Assembly: GCF_024753285.1 (NCBI RefSeq)
Contig: NZ_JANUGW010000008.1
Location: 1 to 64,000, forward strand
Length of the DNA stretch: 64,000 nt
DNA from: Massilia pinisoli
GTDB lineage: Bacteria > Pseudomonadota > Gammaproteobacteria > Burkholderiales > Burkholderiaceae_D
Direction of reading: 5' to 3'
Positions within the stretch are counted from its first letter, which is position 1. The number at the start of each line of letters is the position of its first letter. The position numbers and the translations under genes were made by a program. The notes below the pieces were generated by a model. It saw only the letters and a list, made by a program, of their open reading frames with translations. It was not told the origin of the DNA and did no database searches. Below are positions 45,693 to 56,091 of this stretch, piece after piece.

Positions 45693-47405
45693 TTACATCT
45701 TCTCCGGCGCCGAGACGCCGATCAGGGCCAGGCCGTTGCGCAGCACCTGGCGGATGGCGGCCGCCAGCGCGAGGCGCGCGAGCTTCGTCGGCTCGTCGTC
45801 GTCGAGCAGCCATTTGTGCGCGAAATAGTAGCTGTGCAGGTCGGCGGCCAGGTCGCGCAGGTAGAACGCGACCTGGTGCGGGCCCAGCTCGACGAGCGCG
45901 CGCTGCAGCATCTCGGGGTACGCGGACAGCTTCGCCAGCAGGCCCGATTCGTGCGCATTCGTCAGCGGCGACAGATCGGCGTTCGCCAGTTGCGCGACGT
46001 CGCCGCCCCAGTTCGCAAGGGCCGAGCAGATGCGCGCGTGGGCGTACTGCACGTAGTAGACGGGGTTCTCGTCGTTGGTGGCGAGGGCGACGTCGACGTC
46101 GAACACGAATTCCGTGTCGGCCTTGCGCGAGATGAGGAAGAAGCGCACGGCGTCGCGGCCGCGGGTCACGTCGCCGTTGCCCGACCATTCGATCAGGTCG
46201 CGCACCGTCACGTACGAGCCGGCGCGCTTGGAGATCTTGACCTCTTCGCCGTTCTTCATGACGGTGACCATCTTGTGCAGCACGTAGTCGGGGTAGCCCT
46301 GCGGGATGCCGATGTTCACGGCCTGCAGGCCTGCGCGCACGCGGGCGATGGTGCCGTGGTGGTCGCTGCCTTGCACGTTGATGGCCTGGTCGAAGCCGCG
46401 CTTGAATTTCTGGATGTGGTAAGCCACGTCCGGCACGAAGTACGTGTAGGTGCCGTCGGACTTGCGCATCACGCGGTCCTTGTCGTCGCCGTAGTCCGTC
46501 GTCTTGAGCCACAGCGCGCCGTCCTGTTCGTACGTGACGCCGGCGTCGATCAGCGCCTGCACGGCCGCTTCGACCTTGCCGTCCGTGTACAGCGACGACT
46601 CGAGATAGTAATTGTCGAACCTGACCCCGAACGCTTGTAAATCCTGGTCCTGCTCGTTGCGCAGGTACGTGACGGCGAAGCGGCGGATCGATTCGATGTC
46701 GTCGACGTTGCCGCTGGCGGTGGCGGGCTGGCCGTCGCTGGCCGACACGGTTTTCTTCGCGAGGAAGTCGGCGGCGATGTCGGCGATGTAGTCGCCGTTG
46801 TATGCGGATTCCGGCCACTCGGCGTCGCCCGGCTTGAAGCCGCGGGCGCGCGCCTGGACGGACGTCGCGAGCGTCGCGATCTGCACGCCGGCGTCGTTGT
46901 AATAGAACTCGCGCGTGACCTGGTGGCCCTGCGATTCGAACAGCGACGACAGCGCGTCGCCCAGCGCCGCCTGGCGGCCGTGGCCCACGTGCAGGGGACC
47001 GGTCGGGTTGGCGGACACGAATTCGATGATCACGTGGTGGCCGTTGCCGGACGCGCCGCTGCCGAACGCGGTGCCCTGCTGCAGCACGGAGCGTACGACG
47101 GACTGCTTGGCGCTCGCCGCCACGCGCAGGTTGATGAAGCCGGGGCCGGCCACGTCGGCGGATTCGACCAGGCCCTGTGCCTTCGGATCGGCCAGCAGCG
47201 CGGCGACGAGGCGCGTGGCCAGTTCGCGCGGGTTCGTCTTGAGCGGCTTGGACAGCTGCATGGCGATGTTGCAGGCGATGTCGCCGTGGCTGGGGTCGCG
47301 CGGGCGCTCCAGGACGACGTTAGGGCTGAGGTCGGTGCCTGCTACGATGGGGGCCAGCGCGGCCTGGAACAGGGCAACGATCTCTTGTTTTTGTTGGGCG
47401 AGCAT
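45693..47405 (-). CDS. argS: arginyl-tRNA synthetase
   Basis: A class I synthetase of 570 residues from the ATG at 47405; an in-frame upstream extension of 57 codons lacks family features. The HIGH-like motif is [18 protein letters not shown]. The KMSKS-equivalent is [19 protein letters not shown] anticodon-binding domain forms the C-terminus. It heads the eight-gene operon running to 40772. Confidence 0.97.
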   Translation of the reverse strand: MLAQQKQEIVALFQAALAPIVAGTDLSPNVVLERPRDPSHGDIACNIAMQLSKPLKTNPRELATRLVAALLADPKAQGLVESADVAGPGFINLRVAASAKQSVVRSVLQQGTAFGSGASGNGHHVIIEFVSANPTGPLHVGHGRQAALGDALSSLFESQGHQVTREFYYNDAGVQIATLATSVQARARGFKPGDAEWPESAYNGDYIADIAADFLAKKTVSASDGQPATASGNVDDIESIRRFAVTYLRNEQDQDLQAFGVRFDNYYLESSLYTDGKVEAAVQALIDAGVTYEQDGALWLKTTDYGDDKDRVMRKSDGTYTYFVPDVAYHIQKFKRGFDQAINVQGSDHHGTIARVRAGLQAVNIGIPQGYPDYVLHKMVTVMKNGEEVKISKRAGSYVTVRDLIEWSGNGDVTRGRDAVRFFLISRKADTEFVFDVDVALATNDENPVYYVQYAHARICSALANWGGDVAQLANADLSPLTNAHESGLLAKLSAYPEMLQRALVELGPHQVAFYLRDLAADLHSYYFAHKWLLDDDEPTKLARLALAAAIRQVLRNGLALIGVSAPEKM

Positions 47406-47472
47406 GAACTGTGGTCGAAAATATAATAGACGGAGGCGCAGCGCGGACGATGCCGCGGGCAAACAGCGATCA

Positions 47473-47499
47473 TTATACTGGTTTGCCGAACCGCGCAAT
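47473..47499 (-). promoter_or_regulatory. promoter of the argS operon
   Basis: On the minus strand a perfect TATAAT (47478-47473) lies 15 bp after TTGCGC (47499-47494). The spacer is short, so the -35 assignment is weak. On the plus strand TACAAT at 47555-47560 may serve rsmB. Confidence 0.5.
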
Positions 47500-47588
47500 A
47501 CCGTCCGGGGACGGGGGCACAAGCCTCGCTTAAGCCTGCGCAACCCGTAGCCGTTACAATGTGCGTCTTTATGCATTGATCGATTGCC

Positions 47589-49223
47589 ATGACCGAAAAG
47601 CGCCCGACGCTCACCCTCAAACCGAAGGCCCAGTCAGCCGATTCCCGGCGCGGCCGCCCCGGCGGCAAGGGCGCCGGCCCGGCCCGGCCGGGTGGCCCGC
47701 AGGCAGGGAAAGGGGCGGGGACGGGCAATGCCGGCGGTCGTCCGCAAGGTGGTCGTCCGCAAGACGGGCCGCGCGGCCCGTGCGGCTCGCCGCCGCGTGG
47801 CACGCAACGCGTCGAACCGGCCCCGCACGACACCGGCGAGGCGCGCGGCCGCCCGGACGACGGTCCGCGCCTGCGCCACAGCTACGAAGTCAAGGCGCAC
47901 GCCCAGCTCGATTACCGTCCCGCGCTGCGCGAAGACTCCCTCGCGTTCGCCCTGCTGGGCGCGGCGAGCAGCCTCGCGCGCGTGCGCGCCGGCACGGCGC
48001 TGCCGCAGGCGCTGGCCGAGGTGGTCCAGGCGTGGGACGCGCCGCCGCAGGCACGGGGCGCCATGCAGGACATCGCCTACCGCGCCATGCGCCAGCTGGG
48101 CCGCAGCGGCATCCTGCTGGGCCAGATGACGAGCAAGGCGCCCGAGCCCGCCATGCTGGCCGGCCTGCTGGAATGCGCGCTGGCGCTGCTCGACCCACCC
48201 GAAGGCACCGAGCCGCCATATGAAGCCTTCACCGTCGTCGACCAGGCCGTCGGCGCCGCGGCCGCCCATCCGGATTTCGCCCACGCGAAGGCGATGGTGA
48301 ACGCCGTGCTGCGCCGCTTCCTGCGCGAGCGCGAACCGTTGCTGGTCACGGCGCTGCGCGACCCGGTGGGCCAGTGGAATTACCCGCAGTGGTGGATCGA
48401 TGCCGTGCGCACGGCGTATCCGGACGACTGGCAGTCCATCCTCACGGCCGGCAACCGCCAGCCGCCGCTCACGTTGCGCGTGAACCGCCGCAAGACCGAC
48501 GTCGGCACCTATTTGAAGACGCTGGCCGCCGCCGGCATGCACGCGGAGCAGGTGGGCCCCAGCGCCGTGCGCCTCGCGCAGGCCGTGGGCGTCATGCAGA
48601 TCCCCGGCTTTGCCGATGGCGTCGTCTCCGTGCAGGATGCGGGCGCGCAGCTGGCCGCGCCGCTGCTCGACCTGCGCGACGGCATGCGCGTGCTGGACGC
48701 ATGCGCGGCCCCCGGCGGCAAGAGCGGCCACATCCTGGAGACGGCGGACGTCGACCTGACGGCGCTCGATGCGGATGCCCGCCGCCTCGTGCGCGTCGAC
48801 CAGAACCTGCAGCGCCTGGGCCTGTCCGCGACGGTCAAGGCGGGCGCGGCGGAAGCGACGGATTGGTGGGATGGCCGTCAATATGACCGCATCCTCGCCG
48901 ACGTGCCGTGCACGGCGTCCGGCATCGTGCGCCGCCACCCGGATATCCGCTGGTTACGCCGCAAGAGTGACACCCACCAACTTGCAACACTTTCCAGCAA
49001 AATACTCGACAATCTTTGGCAGATGCTCCGACCCGATGGTAAATTGCTGTTCGTGACATGTTCGCTCTGGCCGCAGGAATCGGAAGCGCAGGCCGCCGCC
49101 TTCGCGGTGCGCCACGGTGCGGTCCGTCTCGACGCGCCGGGCCAACTGCTTCCTCGAAGTGGCGCCGGGCAGGATCATGACGGTCTGTTCTACGCCCTGT
49201 TCCAGAAGGCCGAGCGTGAGTAA
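47589..49223 (+). CDS. rsmB: 16S rRNA (cytosine(967)-C(5))-methyltransferase-like RsmB
   Basis: A 544-residue RsmB/NOP-family enzyme. A NusB-like helical domain spans about 110-260; the Rossmann methyltransferase follows with [14 protein letters not shown] (motif I), the acceptor-site [15 protein letters not shown] (motif IV cysteine) and [11 protein letters not shown] (motif VI catalytic cysteine). The first 95 residues are a Gly/Arg/Pro-rich disordered extension absent from E. coli RsmB, which may help bind RNA. Divergent from argS. Target position inferred from the family. Confidence 0.93.
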   Translation: MTEKRPTLTLKPKAQSADSRRGRPGGKGAGPARPGGPQAGKGAGTGNAGGRPQGGRPQDGPRGPCGSPPRGTQRVEPAPHDTGEARGRPDDGPRLRHSYEVKAHAQLDYRPALREDSLAFALLGAASSLARVRAGTALPQALAEVVQAWDAPPQARGAMQDIAYRAMRQLGRSGILLGQMTSKAPEPAMLAGLLECALALLDPPEGTEPPYEAFTVVDQAVGAAAAHPDFAHAKAMVNAVLRRFLREREPLLVTALRDPVGQWNYPQWWIDAVRTAYPDDWQSILTAGNRQPPLTLRVNRRKTDVGTYLKTLAAAGMHAEQVGPSAVRLAQAVGVMQIPGFADGVVSVQDAGAQLAAPLLDLRDGMRVLDACAAPGGKSGHILETADVDLTALDADARRLVRVDQNLQRLGLSATVKAGAAEATDWWDGRQYDRILADVPCTASGIVRRHPDIRWLRRKSDTHQLATLSSKILDNLWQMLRPDGKLLFVTCSLWPQESEAQAAAFAVRHGAVRLDAPGQLLPRSGAGQDHDGLFYALFQKAERE

Positions 49224-49256
49224 TCCCGACAACGCTTTTTAAGGCTCTGGCCCCTA

Positions 49257-49820
49257 GTGACTGTACGTTTTTTCCTCCTCCTCGCCTGCCAGCTCATGCT
49301 GGCATTCACATGCGCGACAGCGCGGGCGGCCGAAGGAATCGAAATCACGCGCGCCAGCATCGAGGCTTCCGACGACGGCTATCGCCTGTCGGCCGCCTAC
49401 GCTTTTGATTTGACGCCCGGCCTCGAGCAGGCCATCCAGCACGGCGTCGCCCTGTCGTTCACCACCGAGATCGAGCTGACCCGGCCGCGCTGGTGGTGGA
49501 CCGACGACCATGCCGTCTCGTCGCGCCGCACGGCCAAACTGAGCTACGACGTCCTGTTCCGGGTCTATCACGTCTCCGTCCTCGGCAGCATTCAGCAGAA
49601 CTTCGACACGCTCGACGACGCGTTGCTCGCGATCCGCCGGCCGCCCCGCTGGCTGATCGCGTCGAAGGGCGCGCTCAAGCCGGGCGAGACCTACAACGTC
49701 ACGCTGCGCATGTTCATGGACCGCGACTTCCTGTCGAAGCCGCTCCAGGTCGACGCCTTCAATAATTCGGACTGGCGCCTGGCCTCGCACAAGAAGACGT
49801 TCACCTACCGTGCGGAGTAA
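49257..49820 (+). CDS. DUF4390 secreted protein upstream of ntrY
   Basis: A 187-residue protein starting at GTG 49257. The signal peptide is FFLLLACQLMLAFTCATARA|A. The mature part is beta-rich, with the family segment ELTRPRWWWTDDH, and ends in DWRLASHKKTFTY. DUF4390 proteins are consistently encoded just before ntrY-like kinases in betaproteobacteria. It may be a periplasmic partner of that kinase (inference). The kinase starts 3 bp downstream. Confidence 0.88.
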   Translation: MTVRFFLLLACQLMLAFTCATARAAEGIEITRASIEASDDGYRLSAAYAFDLTPGLEQAIQHGVALSFTTEIELTRPRWWWTDDHAVSSRRTAKLSYDVLFRVYHVSVLGSIQQNFDTLDDALLAIRRPPRWLIASKGALKPGETYNVTLRMFMDRDFLSKPLQVDAFNNSDWRLASHKKTFTYRAE

Positions 49821-49823
49821 GCC

Positions 49824-52112
49824 GTGATCCGGGCCCTGCGCTACGCCCTCGTGATCGGCAGCGCGATCGCGTCGATCCTGCTGTTCCTGCTCGCGTCCGC
49901 CTCGAGCAACACGGGCTTCTTCGCCCATGACTTCACCTGGCTGTTCGGCATGATCCTCGGCGTGGCCGGGGCGCTGTTCATCCTGGTGCTGGTCGCGTTC
50001 TGGCGCCTCTATTCGCGCTACAAGGCGGGCAAATTCGGCTCGCGCCTGATGGTGCGCCTGATGGTGCTGTTCACGACCGTCGGCATCCTGCCCGGGCTCG
50101 TCGTGTTCATGGTGTCCGTGCAGTTCGTCTCGCACTCGATCGAGTCGTGGTTCGACGTCAAGATCGAAGCGGCGCTCGACTCCGGTTTGAACCTGTCGCG
50201 CGCCGCCCTCGACGAGGCGCTGGCCGACCTGAGCGCCAACGCCGGCACCGTCGCCGCGACCTTGGCGGGACAGGGCGGGCAGGACGTCTCGTCCATCCTG
50301 AAGCGCGCGCTCGACGACGGCGACGGCATGCAGAGTGCGCTGGTGGTCGATGCCGGCGGCAAGCTCGTCGCGGGCACGGCCGAGGACCCTCGCACCGACC
50401 TGGCCGCCGACCTGCCCACGCCGCAGATGCTCAAGCAGGCCGCGATGCCGGGCGGGTACGCGCGGCCGGAAGGCGGCATCGACGACGACTTCCGCGAGGC
50501 GCACGGCGACCAGCCCAGCGCGCTCGACGCCGCCACGGGCCTGCGCCTGCGGGTCGTCGTGGCCGTGCCGGAACCGCCTGGCATGGCGCCGCGCTACCTG
50601 CAGCTCACGCAGGCCGTGCCCGTCAACCTGGCGTCGAACGCCGCCGTGCTGTCGACGGCGTACCGCGAATACCAGGAACGCTTCGCCGCGCGCAGGGGCC
50701 TGCGCAAGATGTACATCGGCACACTCACCCTGACCGTGCTGCTGGCGATCTTTTCCGCGATCGGCGCGTCGTTCCTCATCGCTGGCAACCTGGCGCAACC
50801 GCTGCTCGTGCTGGCCGAGGGCACGCGCGCCGTGGCCGAGGGCGACCTGTCGCCGCGCCCGATCGTCGAGACGAACGACGAACTCGGCACCCTGACGCAA
50901 TCGTTCAATGCGATGACGGGCCAGCTGTTCGAGGCGCGCTCCGCCGTCGAACGCAACCGCGCCGCGCTGGAAAGCGCCAAGGCCCACCTGGAATCCGTGC
51001 TCGCCAACATGTCGGCCGGCGTGATCGTGATGGATGCGGACGGCGTCGTCGTCAACTCGAACGATGCCGTGCATCGCATCCTGCAGGTCGACGTGGCGTC
51101 ATTGGCGGGCCGGCCGCTCGACGAGATCGACGGGCTGGAAGTGTTCGCCGGCGCCGTCACGCGCGCGTTCTCGGCGCAGAGCGCGCAGTCGGCCGCGGGC
51201 CGCGGGCGCGGGCGTGCGCACTGGCAGCAGCAGATCGAGATCCCGCGCCGTCCCGGCACCGACGATGGCCACGACCTCACGCTGCTGGCGCGCGGCTCCC
51301 GGCTGCCGGTGGGGGCGGGCAGCGGCTTCATCGTCGTGTTCGACGACATCTCCGACGTGATCTCGGCCCAGCGTTCCGTCGCGTGGGGCGAGGTCGCGCG
51401 CCGACTTGCGCACGAGATCAAGAACCCGCTGACGCCGATCCAGCTGTCGGCCGAACGCCTGCAGATGAAGCTGGTCGACCGCGTCGACCCGGACGCCGCC
51501 GCGCTCCTCAACAAGGCCACCGACACCATCGTCAGCCAGGTGTCCGCGATGAAGCGCATGGTCGACGACTTCCGCGACTATGCGCGCACGCCGCCAGCCG
51601 TGCTGTCACCGCTGGACTTGAACGACCTGATCGACGAGATCCTGCATCTGTATTTATCCGAGGACGGCTCGGACGTGATCCATCCGGCCCTGCAGCCGGG
51701 CCTGCCGAAGGTGATGGGCGACCCCACGCAGCTGCGCCAGGTGATCCACAACCTGCTGCAGAACGCGCAGGACGCGCTGGCCGACCGCGCGGCGCAGGAC
51801 GAGCCGCCCCGCGTCGACGTCGTGACGGAGACCATCCACTACGTCGGCGCGGACGGCTGCACGGGCACTGCGGTGCGCCTGGCCATCGTCGACAACGGGC
51901 CCGGATTCGCACCGAAGATCCTGTCGCGGGCGTTCGAGCCGTACGTCACGTCGAAGGCGCGCGGCACCGGGCTGGGCCTGCCGATGGTCAAGAAGATCAT
52001 CGACGAACACGGTGGCCGGATCGATGTTGCCAACCGCACCGATGGAACTGGCGCTTCGGTATCGATTTTGCTGTTAAAGTTAGCGCCAGAGGCGAACTTG
52101 GCCGAAGCGTGA
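49824..52112 (+). CDS. NtrY-like sensor histidine kinase
   Basis: A 762-residue membrane kinase from GTG 49824. Several N-terminal helices precede a large extracytoplasmic region (about 110-290), a further helix (about 295-325), a HAMP domain (NLAQPLLVLAEGTRAVAEGD), a PAS domain (about 385-500) and the HisKA block RRLAHEIKNPLTPIQLSAER with the phosphorylated His530. The ATPase domain has N (HNLLQNAQDAL), G1 (VDNGPGFAP) and G2 (GTGLGLPMVKKI). It should phosphorylate the NtrX-like regulator. NtrYX systems handle nitrogen and redox signals in other bacteria. Confidence 0.93.
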   Translation: MIRALRYALVIGSAIASILLFLLASASSNTGFFAHDFTWLFGMILGVAGALFILVLVAFWRLYSRYKAGKFGSRLMVRLMVLFTTVGILPGLVVFMVSVQFVSHSIESWFDVKIEAALDSGLNLSRAALDEALADLSANAGTVAATLAGQGGQDVSSILKRALDDGDGMQSALVVDAGGKLVAGTAEDPRTDLAADLPTPQMLKQAAMPGGYARPEGGIDDDFREAHGDQPSALDAATGLRLRVVVAVPEPPGMAPRYLQLTQAVPVNLASNAAVLSTAYREYQERFAARRGLRKMYIGTLTLTVLLAIFSAIGASFLIAGNLAQPLLVLAEGTRAVAEGDLSPRPIVETNDELGTLTQSFNAMTGQLFEARSAVERNRAALESAKAHLESVLANMSAGVIVMDADGVVVNSNDAVHRILQVDVASLAGRPLDEIDGLEVFAGAVTRAFSAQSAQSAAGRGRGRAHWQQQIEIPRRPGTDDGHDLTLLARGSRLPVGAGSGFIVVFDDISDVISAQRSVAWGEVARRLAHEIKNPLTPIQLSAERLQMKLVDRVDPDAAALLNKATDTIVSQVSAMKRMVDDFRDYARTPPAVLSPLDLNDLIDEILHLYLSEDGSDVIHPALQPGLPKVMGDPTQLRQVIHNLLQNAQDALADRAAQDEPPRVDVVTETIHYVGADGCTGTAVRLAIVDNGPGFAPKILSRAFEPYVTSKARGTGLGLPMVKKIIDEHGGRIDVANRTDGTGASVSILLLKLAPEANLAEA

Positions 52113-52219
52113 ATCGCGCATAGAATCTTGGCTGTAGGGGAGCCGGTTACAGGAACCGAGCGGCGGACGGTTTTCCGGCATTCTCCGTAGAGAGAGTCAT
52201 AATAAAAGGCATAACAAAG

Positions 52220-52963
52220 ATGGCGAACATACTCGTAGTTGACGATGAAATGGGCATCCGCGAGCTGCTCTCGGAAATCCTTGGCGACGAGGGGCACGCG
52301 GTCCAGCTTGCGGAAAACGCCCAGCAGGCGCGCCAGGCACGCCAGCAGGGCGCGCCCGACCTGGTGCTGCTCGACATCTGGATGCCCGACACCGACGGCG
52401 TCACGCTGCTGAAGGAATGGCAGCGCGACGGCTTGCTGACGATGCCGGTCATCATGATGTCCGGCCATGCCACCATCGACACCGCCGTCGAGGCAACCCG
52501 CATCGGCGCGCTGAACTTCCTGGAAAAACCGATCGCCCTGCAAAAGCTGCTGAAAGCCGTGCAGCAGGGCCTGCAGCGCGGGCAGGAAGTGGCGCGCGCT
52601 CCGGCCATCGCGCCGCGTCCGATGGTGTCCGCCGCGTCCGTCTCGGCGCCCATGCCGGAGCCGAGCACGCAGGCGCAGCCCATGTACGCACCCCAGCCGC
52701 CGCAAGGCAGCGCCATCGGCATCGCCCGTCCCGTCAGCAACGGCGAGGCGCATGCGCACGGCTACACGCTGTCGTTCGACCTGCCGCTGCGCGAGGCGCG
52801 CGACGCGTTCGAGCGTATGTACTTCGAACACCACCTGGGCCGCGAAGGCGGCTCGATGACGCGCGTGGCCGAAAAGACGGGCCTGGAGCGTACCCACCTG
52901 TACCGCAAGCTCAAGCAGCTCGGCGTCGAACCGGGCAAGCTGGGCAAGAAGAGTGCACAGTAA
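52220..52963 (+). CDS. NtrX-like response regulator without AAA+ domain
   Basis: A 247-residue regulator. The receiver (residues 1-120) has DD8/9, phospho-acceptor Asp52 in LLDIWMPDTDG and Lys in FLEKPIAL. A Pro/Ala-rich linker (about 125-180) leads to a Fis-type helix-turn-helix (RVAEKTGLERTHLYRKLKQLG) at the C-terminus. Canonical NtrX is about 450 residues with a sigma-54-interacting AAA+ domain between these parts; here that domain is wholly absent, so sigma-54 activation is not expected. It follows the NtrY-like kinase. Confidence 0.93.
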   Translation: MANILVVDDEMGIRELLSEILGDEGHAVQLAENAQQARQARQQGAPDLVLLDIWMPDTDGVTLLKEWQRDGLLTMPVIMMSGHATIDTAVEATRIGALNFLEKPIALQKLLKAVQQGLQRGQEVARAPAIAPRPMVSAASVSAPMPEPSTQAQPMYAPQPPQGSAIGIARPVSNGEAHAHGYTLSFDLPLREARDAFERMYFEHHLGREGGSMTRVAEKTGLERTHLYRKLKQLGVEPGKLGKKSAQ

Positions 52964-53351
52964 CCGGGACGGTACGGCGGACGATACCCGTACTGTCCTC
53001 ACCCTCGTCACGGGCGCCAGCGCCCGCGCGCGCGAAGCGGCGATCGCCGCCAGCCTTTCCGATCTGCACCAAGAGGGCACGCAGGCCATCATCCTCGAAG
53101 GCCTCGCGTCCGGCACCTCCCCCCTCGATGACCTGCCCGCCGGCCAAAGCGTTGCGCGGATCGCGCCCGGTTGCCTGTGCTGCACCGGCAATCTCGTTTT
53201 GCGTGTAACATTGAATCGCCTGCTCCGTCGACGCCCGAGCCGTATTTTCATCGGCGTCGCCGACAGCGAGCATCTTGATCAGTTGCGATCGTGGTTGCAC
53301 TCCGAGCCATACGATCAGCTGTTACGGCTGACTTCCGACCTGAACGCCTGA
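52953..53351 (+). CDS. small CobW/G3E-like protein fragment
   Basis: A 132-residue protein starting at a GTG inside the ntrX-like 3' end (11-bp overlap). It resembles the N-terminal part of CobW-type G3E GTPases: VLTLVTGASARAREAAIAA in the P-loop position and the metal-binding block APGCLCCTGNLVLRVTLNRL (CxCC). The P-loop lacks GKT/S, so it should not bind GTP normally. Either a degenerate metallochaperone relative or a stand-alone metal-binding protein. Confidence 0.65.
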   Translation: MHSNRDGTADDTRTVLTLVTGASARAREAAIAASLSDLHQEGTQAIILEGLASGTSPLDDLPAGQSVARIAPGCLCCTGNLVLRVTLNRLLRRRPSRIFIGVADSEHLDQLRSWLHSEPYDQLLRLTSDLNA

Positions 53352-53513
53352 ATCTTCCGCAGCTCGTCGATGAAATCGTAACAAGTTGTAGAGGTTCTTG
53401 AATTCGGTTCCAGTGGCCCCACCTCGTAATCGAAGTGGAAAGAAAAGTGGAGAGCGCGTCGTCCGCCGCCGGGCGACAACCTTGCACCCATCTGATCGAG
53501 TGAAGGAGTCATC

Positions 53514-53771
53514 ATGAACATGATCTATAACAGCGAGCAGTACAGCGTTGTCGAATTTGGCGTCGATCACAACCTCGAGGCACTGCGCTTCGGCGGCTAC
53601 GAGATCGTCGACAAGTCCGGCCGGCGCGAAGCTTTCATCGGCGGCAAACTGGCGCAAGCGTTCCGGCGTGATGTCAACAACCTGATCGCGAGCGAACCGA
53701 CCATGGAGGAAATCGACGATTTCCTGGGTTCGTACGACACCCTCATGAGCCAGCCGGTCGTCCTGCACTGA
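53514..53771 (+). CDS. DUF3567 family protein
   Basis: An 85-residue acidic protein. MIYNSEQYSVVEF, the segment GYEIVDKSGRREAFI and the C-terminal EIDDFLGSYD match the betaproteobacterial DUF3567 family. Function is unknown. It is preceded by GAAGGAG and has its own space on both sides, so it is likely a single-gene unit. Confidence 0.9.
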   Translation: MNMIYNSEQYSVVEFGVDHNLEALRFGGYEIVDKSGRREAFIGGKLAQAFRRDVNNLIASEPTMEEIDDFLGSYDTLMSQPVVLH

Positions 53772-53891
53772 CGTCCTCCGGCCGGGCATCCTGCACCGGC
53801 CATCGCCCCTGCGTGACGCAGCCCCGTTCCCGGCCGGCGACGCAGGCGCCTCTTCATCCCCATCACTCCGATCGCATGGTAAGCTTGACCC

Positions 53892-54659
53892 ATGTGTCAG
53901 CTTCTTGCCATGAATTGCAATGTCCCCACCGACATTGTCTTTAGTTTTACCGGCTTCGCCCATCGGGGCGGACGCACGGACACGCACCACGACGGCTGGG
54001 GCATCGCTTTCTTCGAGGGCGCCGGCGTGCGCCATTTCGTCGACCACCAGGCCGCCATCGCGTCGCCGATCGCGGAACTGATCAAGCATTACCCGATCAA
54101 GTCGCTGAACGTCATCGCCCACATCCGCAAGGCCACGCAAGGGCAGGTGGCGCTGGAGAACTGCCATCCGTTCGTGCGCGAAATGTGGGGCCGCTACTGG
54201 GTGTTCGCCCACAATGGCGACCTCAAGGGCTTCGATCCCGTCCTCGACGGCCCGTACCGCCCGGTGGGCAACACGGACAGCGAGCGCGCGTTCTGCTTCC
54301 TGCTGCAGCAATTGCGCGACCGCTTCGGCGACGTATCGCCGGCGCTGCCCGTGCTGCGCGCCGCCATCGCCGACCTCGTCGCCGTCATCGCCCGCCACGG
54401 CACGTTCAACATGATGCTGTCCGACGGCACGGCGCTGTTCGCGCACTGCTCGACGAAGCTGTGCTACGTCGTGCGCAAATACCCGTTCGCGGCCGCCTGC
54501 CTGGCCGACGAGGACCTGTCCGTCGACTTTTCCCAGGTGACGACGCCGAACGACCGCGTCGCCATCATCGTCACGACCCCGCTCACCACCAACGAGACGT
54601 GGACCGATTTCGCGCCCGGCGAACTGAAGGTGTTCGTGGATGGCCTGCCGCAGTCGTGA
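53892..54659 (+). CDS. class II glutamine amidotransferase (YafJ-like)
   Basis: A 255-residue Ntn-hydrolase. Met removal would expose the nucleophile Cys2 (MCQLLAMNCN). RGGRTDTHHDGWGIAFF and HIRKATQGQVALENCHPF are the substrate-binding blocks, and WVFAHNGDL is the oxyanion-hole motif. It consists only of the glutaminase domain, as in E. coli YafJ, so the acceptor of the ammonia is unknown. Confidence 0.92.
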   Translation: MCQLLAMNCNVPTDIVFSFTGFAHRGGRTDTHHDGWGIAFFEGAGVRHFVDHQAAIASPIAELIKHYPIKSLNVIAHIRKATQGQVALENCHPFVREMWGRYWVFAHNGDLKGFDPVLDGPYRPVGNTDSERAFCFLLQQLRDRFGDVSPALPVLRAAIADLVAVIARHGTFNMMLSDGTALFAHCSTKLCYVVRKYPFAAACLADEDLSVDFSQVTTPNDRVAIIVTTPLTTNETWTDFAPGELKVFVDGLPQS

Positions 54660-54748
54660 CAAGTTTTTTACAAGAAATCATTTTCATATAGTCACCACGT
54701 GGCGGAATGCGTTAAAGTAGTTACGTTCCATTGCTACAAGAGTCCGTG

Positions 54749-56029
54749 ATGACCGATACCGCCGCGAGCCTGGACCACGCGAACTACCCCTTGCGCGTGC
54801 GTGACTTCTATCTGGGGCGCCAGCCTGTGCTCGACCGCAACCAGGCGCTGTACGGCTACGAGCTCCTGTTCCGCAGTGCGCGCCAGGGCGAGGCCGACGA
54901 GACGGGCCTGTCCGCGACCGCGGCCGTCATCGCCCACGCGGCCCAGCTGGGTCTCGCGCGCGCGATCGGCGACGCCGCCTGCTTCCTGAACGTGGATGCC
55001 GAAGTGCTTTCCAGCGACATCTTCGCCTTCCTGCCGCGTGAGCGCACGGTGCTGGAGATCGTCGCGGACGTCGTCCCGGACGACGCGCTGCTCGCGCGCA
55101 TGCGCGAACTGGCGGGCCATGGCTTCCGCTTCGCGCTGGACGGCATCGAAGGCGACAGCCTGCGCCTGCAGCGCCTGTTGCCGCTCGCGGCCTTCGTCAA
55201 GCTGGACCTGCGCAGCGTGCCGCAACAGCAGCTGCCGAACCTCGTCCGGCGTCTGCATGCGATGGAAAAGACCGTGGTCGCGGAAAAGGTCGAGACGCGC
55301 GATGCGTACCAGGCCGCGATGGACCTCGGCTTCGATTACTTCCAGGGCTATTATTTCGCGCGTCCGTCCGTGCTGGGCGGCCGCAAGCTGTCGCCGTCGC
55401 AGCTCGCCGTCGTCGAGCTGATGAACCTCGTGATGTCCGACGCGGACAATGCCGTCATCGAAAAGACCGTCAAGCGCGACGTGACCCTGGCGCTGAACCT
55501 GCTGCGCCTCGTGAACACGCCGGCCGTCGGGGCAGCCCAGCGCATCGATTCCGTCAGCCAGGCGCTGCTCGTGCTGGGCCGGCGCCAGTTGCAGCGCTGG
55601 CTGCAGATCATGCTGTACGCGGAACCGGCCACGCGCGGCCACAACCAGACCCCGCTCTTGATGCTCGCGACGACCCGCGGCCGCCTGATGGAGTTGCTGG
55701 CCCAGCGCCTGCGCCCCGGCCAGCGCGCGGTGGCCGACATCGGCTTCACGGTCGGCATCATGTCGCTGATGGACGTCCTGTTCGGTATCCCGATGGCCGA
55801 CATCGTCGAACAGATCCCCGTCAGCGACGACGTGCGCCACGCACTCGTTGGCCGCACCGGCTTCTTCGGCGAGCTGCTCAAGCTGTCCGAGAGCATCGAG
55901 CAGGCCGACGAGAACACGGAACTCGTGCTGCCGACATTGAAGGAATTGCAGATCTCCGGCGACGACATGATCGAGCTCGAGATGTCGGCGTTCCAGTGGT
56001 CTGATTCCGTAGTGCGTTACGCCATCTGA
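54749..56029 (+). CDS. EAL-HDOD signalling protein (YuxH type)
   Basis: A 426-residue protein with an N-terminal EAL-like domain (to about 210) and a C-terminal HDOD domain (about 225-420). The EAL signature is degenerate (YELLFRSA), and several metal-ligand positions are altered, while GFDYFQGYYFARP is kept. It probably binds rather than degrades cyclic-di-GMP, or acts through protein contacts. ATG 54749 was chosen over an in-frame TTG 18 bases earlier. Partner unknown. Confidence 0.9.
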   Translation: MTDTAASLDHANYPLRVRDFYLGRQPVLDRNQALYGYELLFRSARQGEADETGLSATAAVIAHAAQLGLARAIGDAACFLNVDAEVLSSDIFAFLPRERTVLEIVADVVPDDALLARMRELAGHGFRFALDGIEGDSLRLQRLLPLAAFVKLDLRSVPQQQLPNLVRRLHAMEKTVVAEKVETRDAYQAAMDLGFDYFQGYYFARPSVLGGRKLSPSQLAVVELMNLVMSDADNAVIEKTVKRDVTLALNLLRLVNTPAVGAAQRIDSVSQALLVLGRRQLQRWLQIMLYAEPATRGHNQTPLLMLATTRGRLMELLAQRLRPGQRAVADIGFTVGIMSLMDVLFGIPMADIVEQIPVSDDVRHALVGRTGFFGELLKLSESIEQADENTELVLPTLKELQISGDDMIELEMSAFQWSDSVVRYAI

Positions 56030-56091
56030 AGTCTTCCCGCCGCGTGCGCCCGCACGCGGCTTTCCAACCAATGCGATCCGATGGGAGCCCC

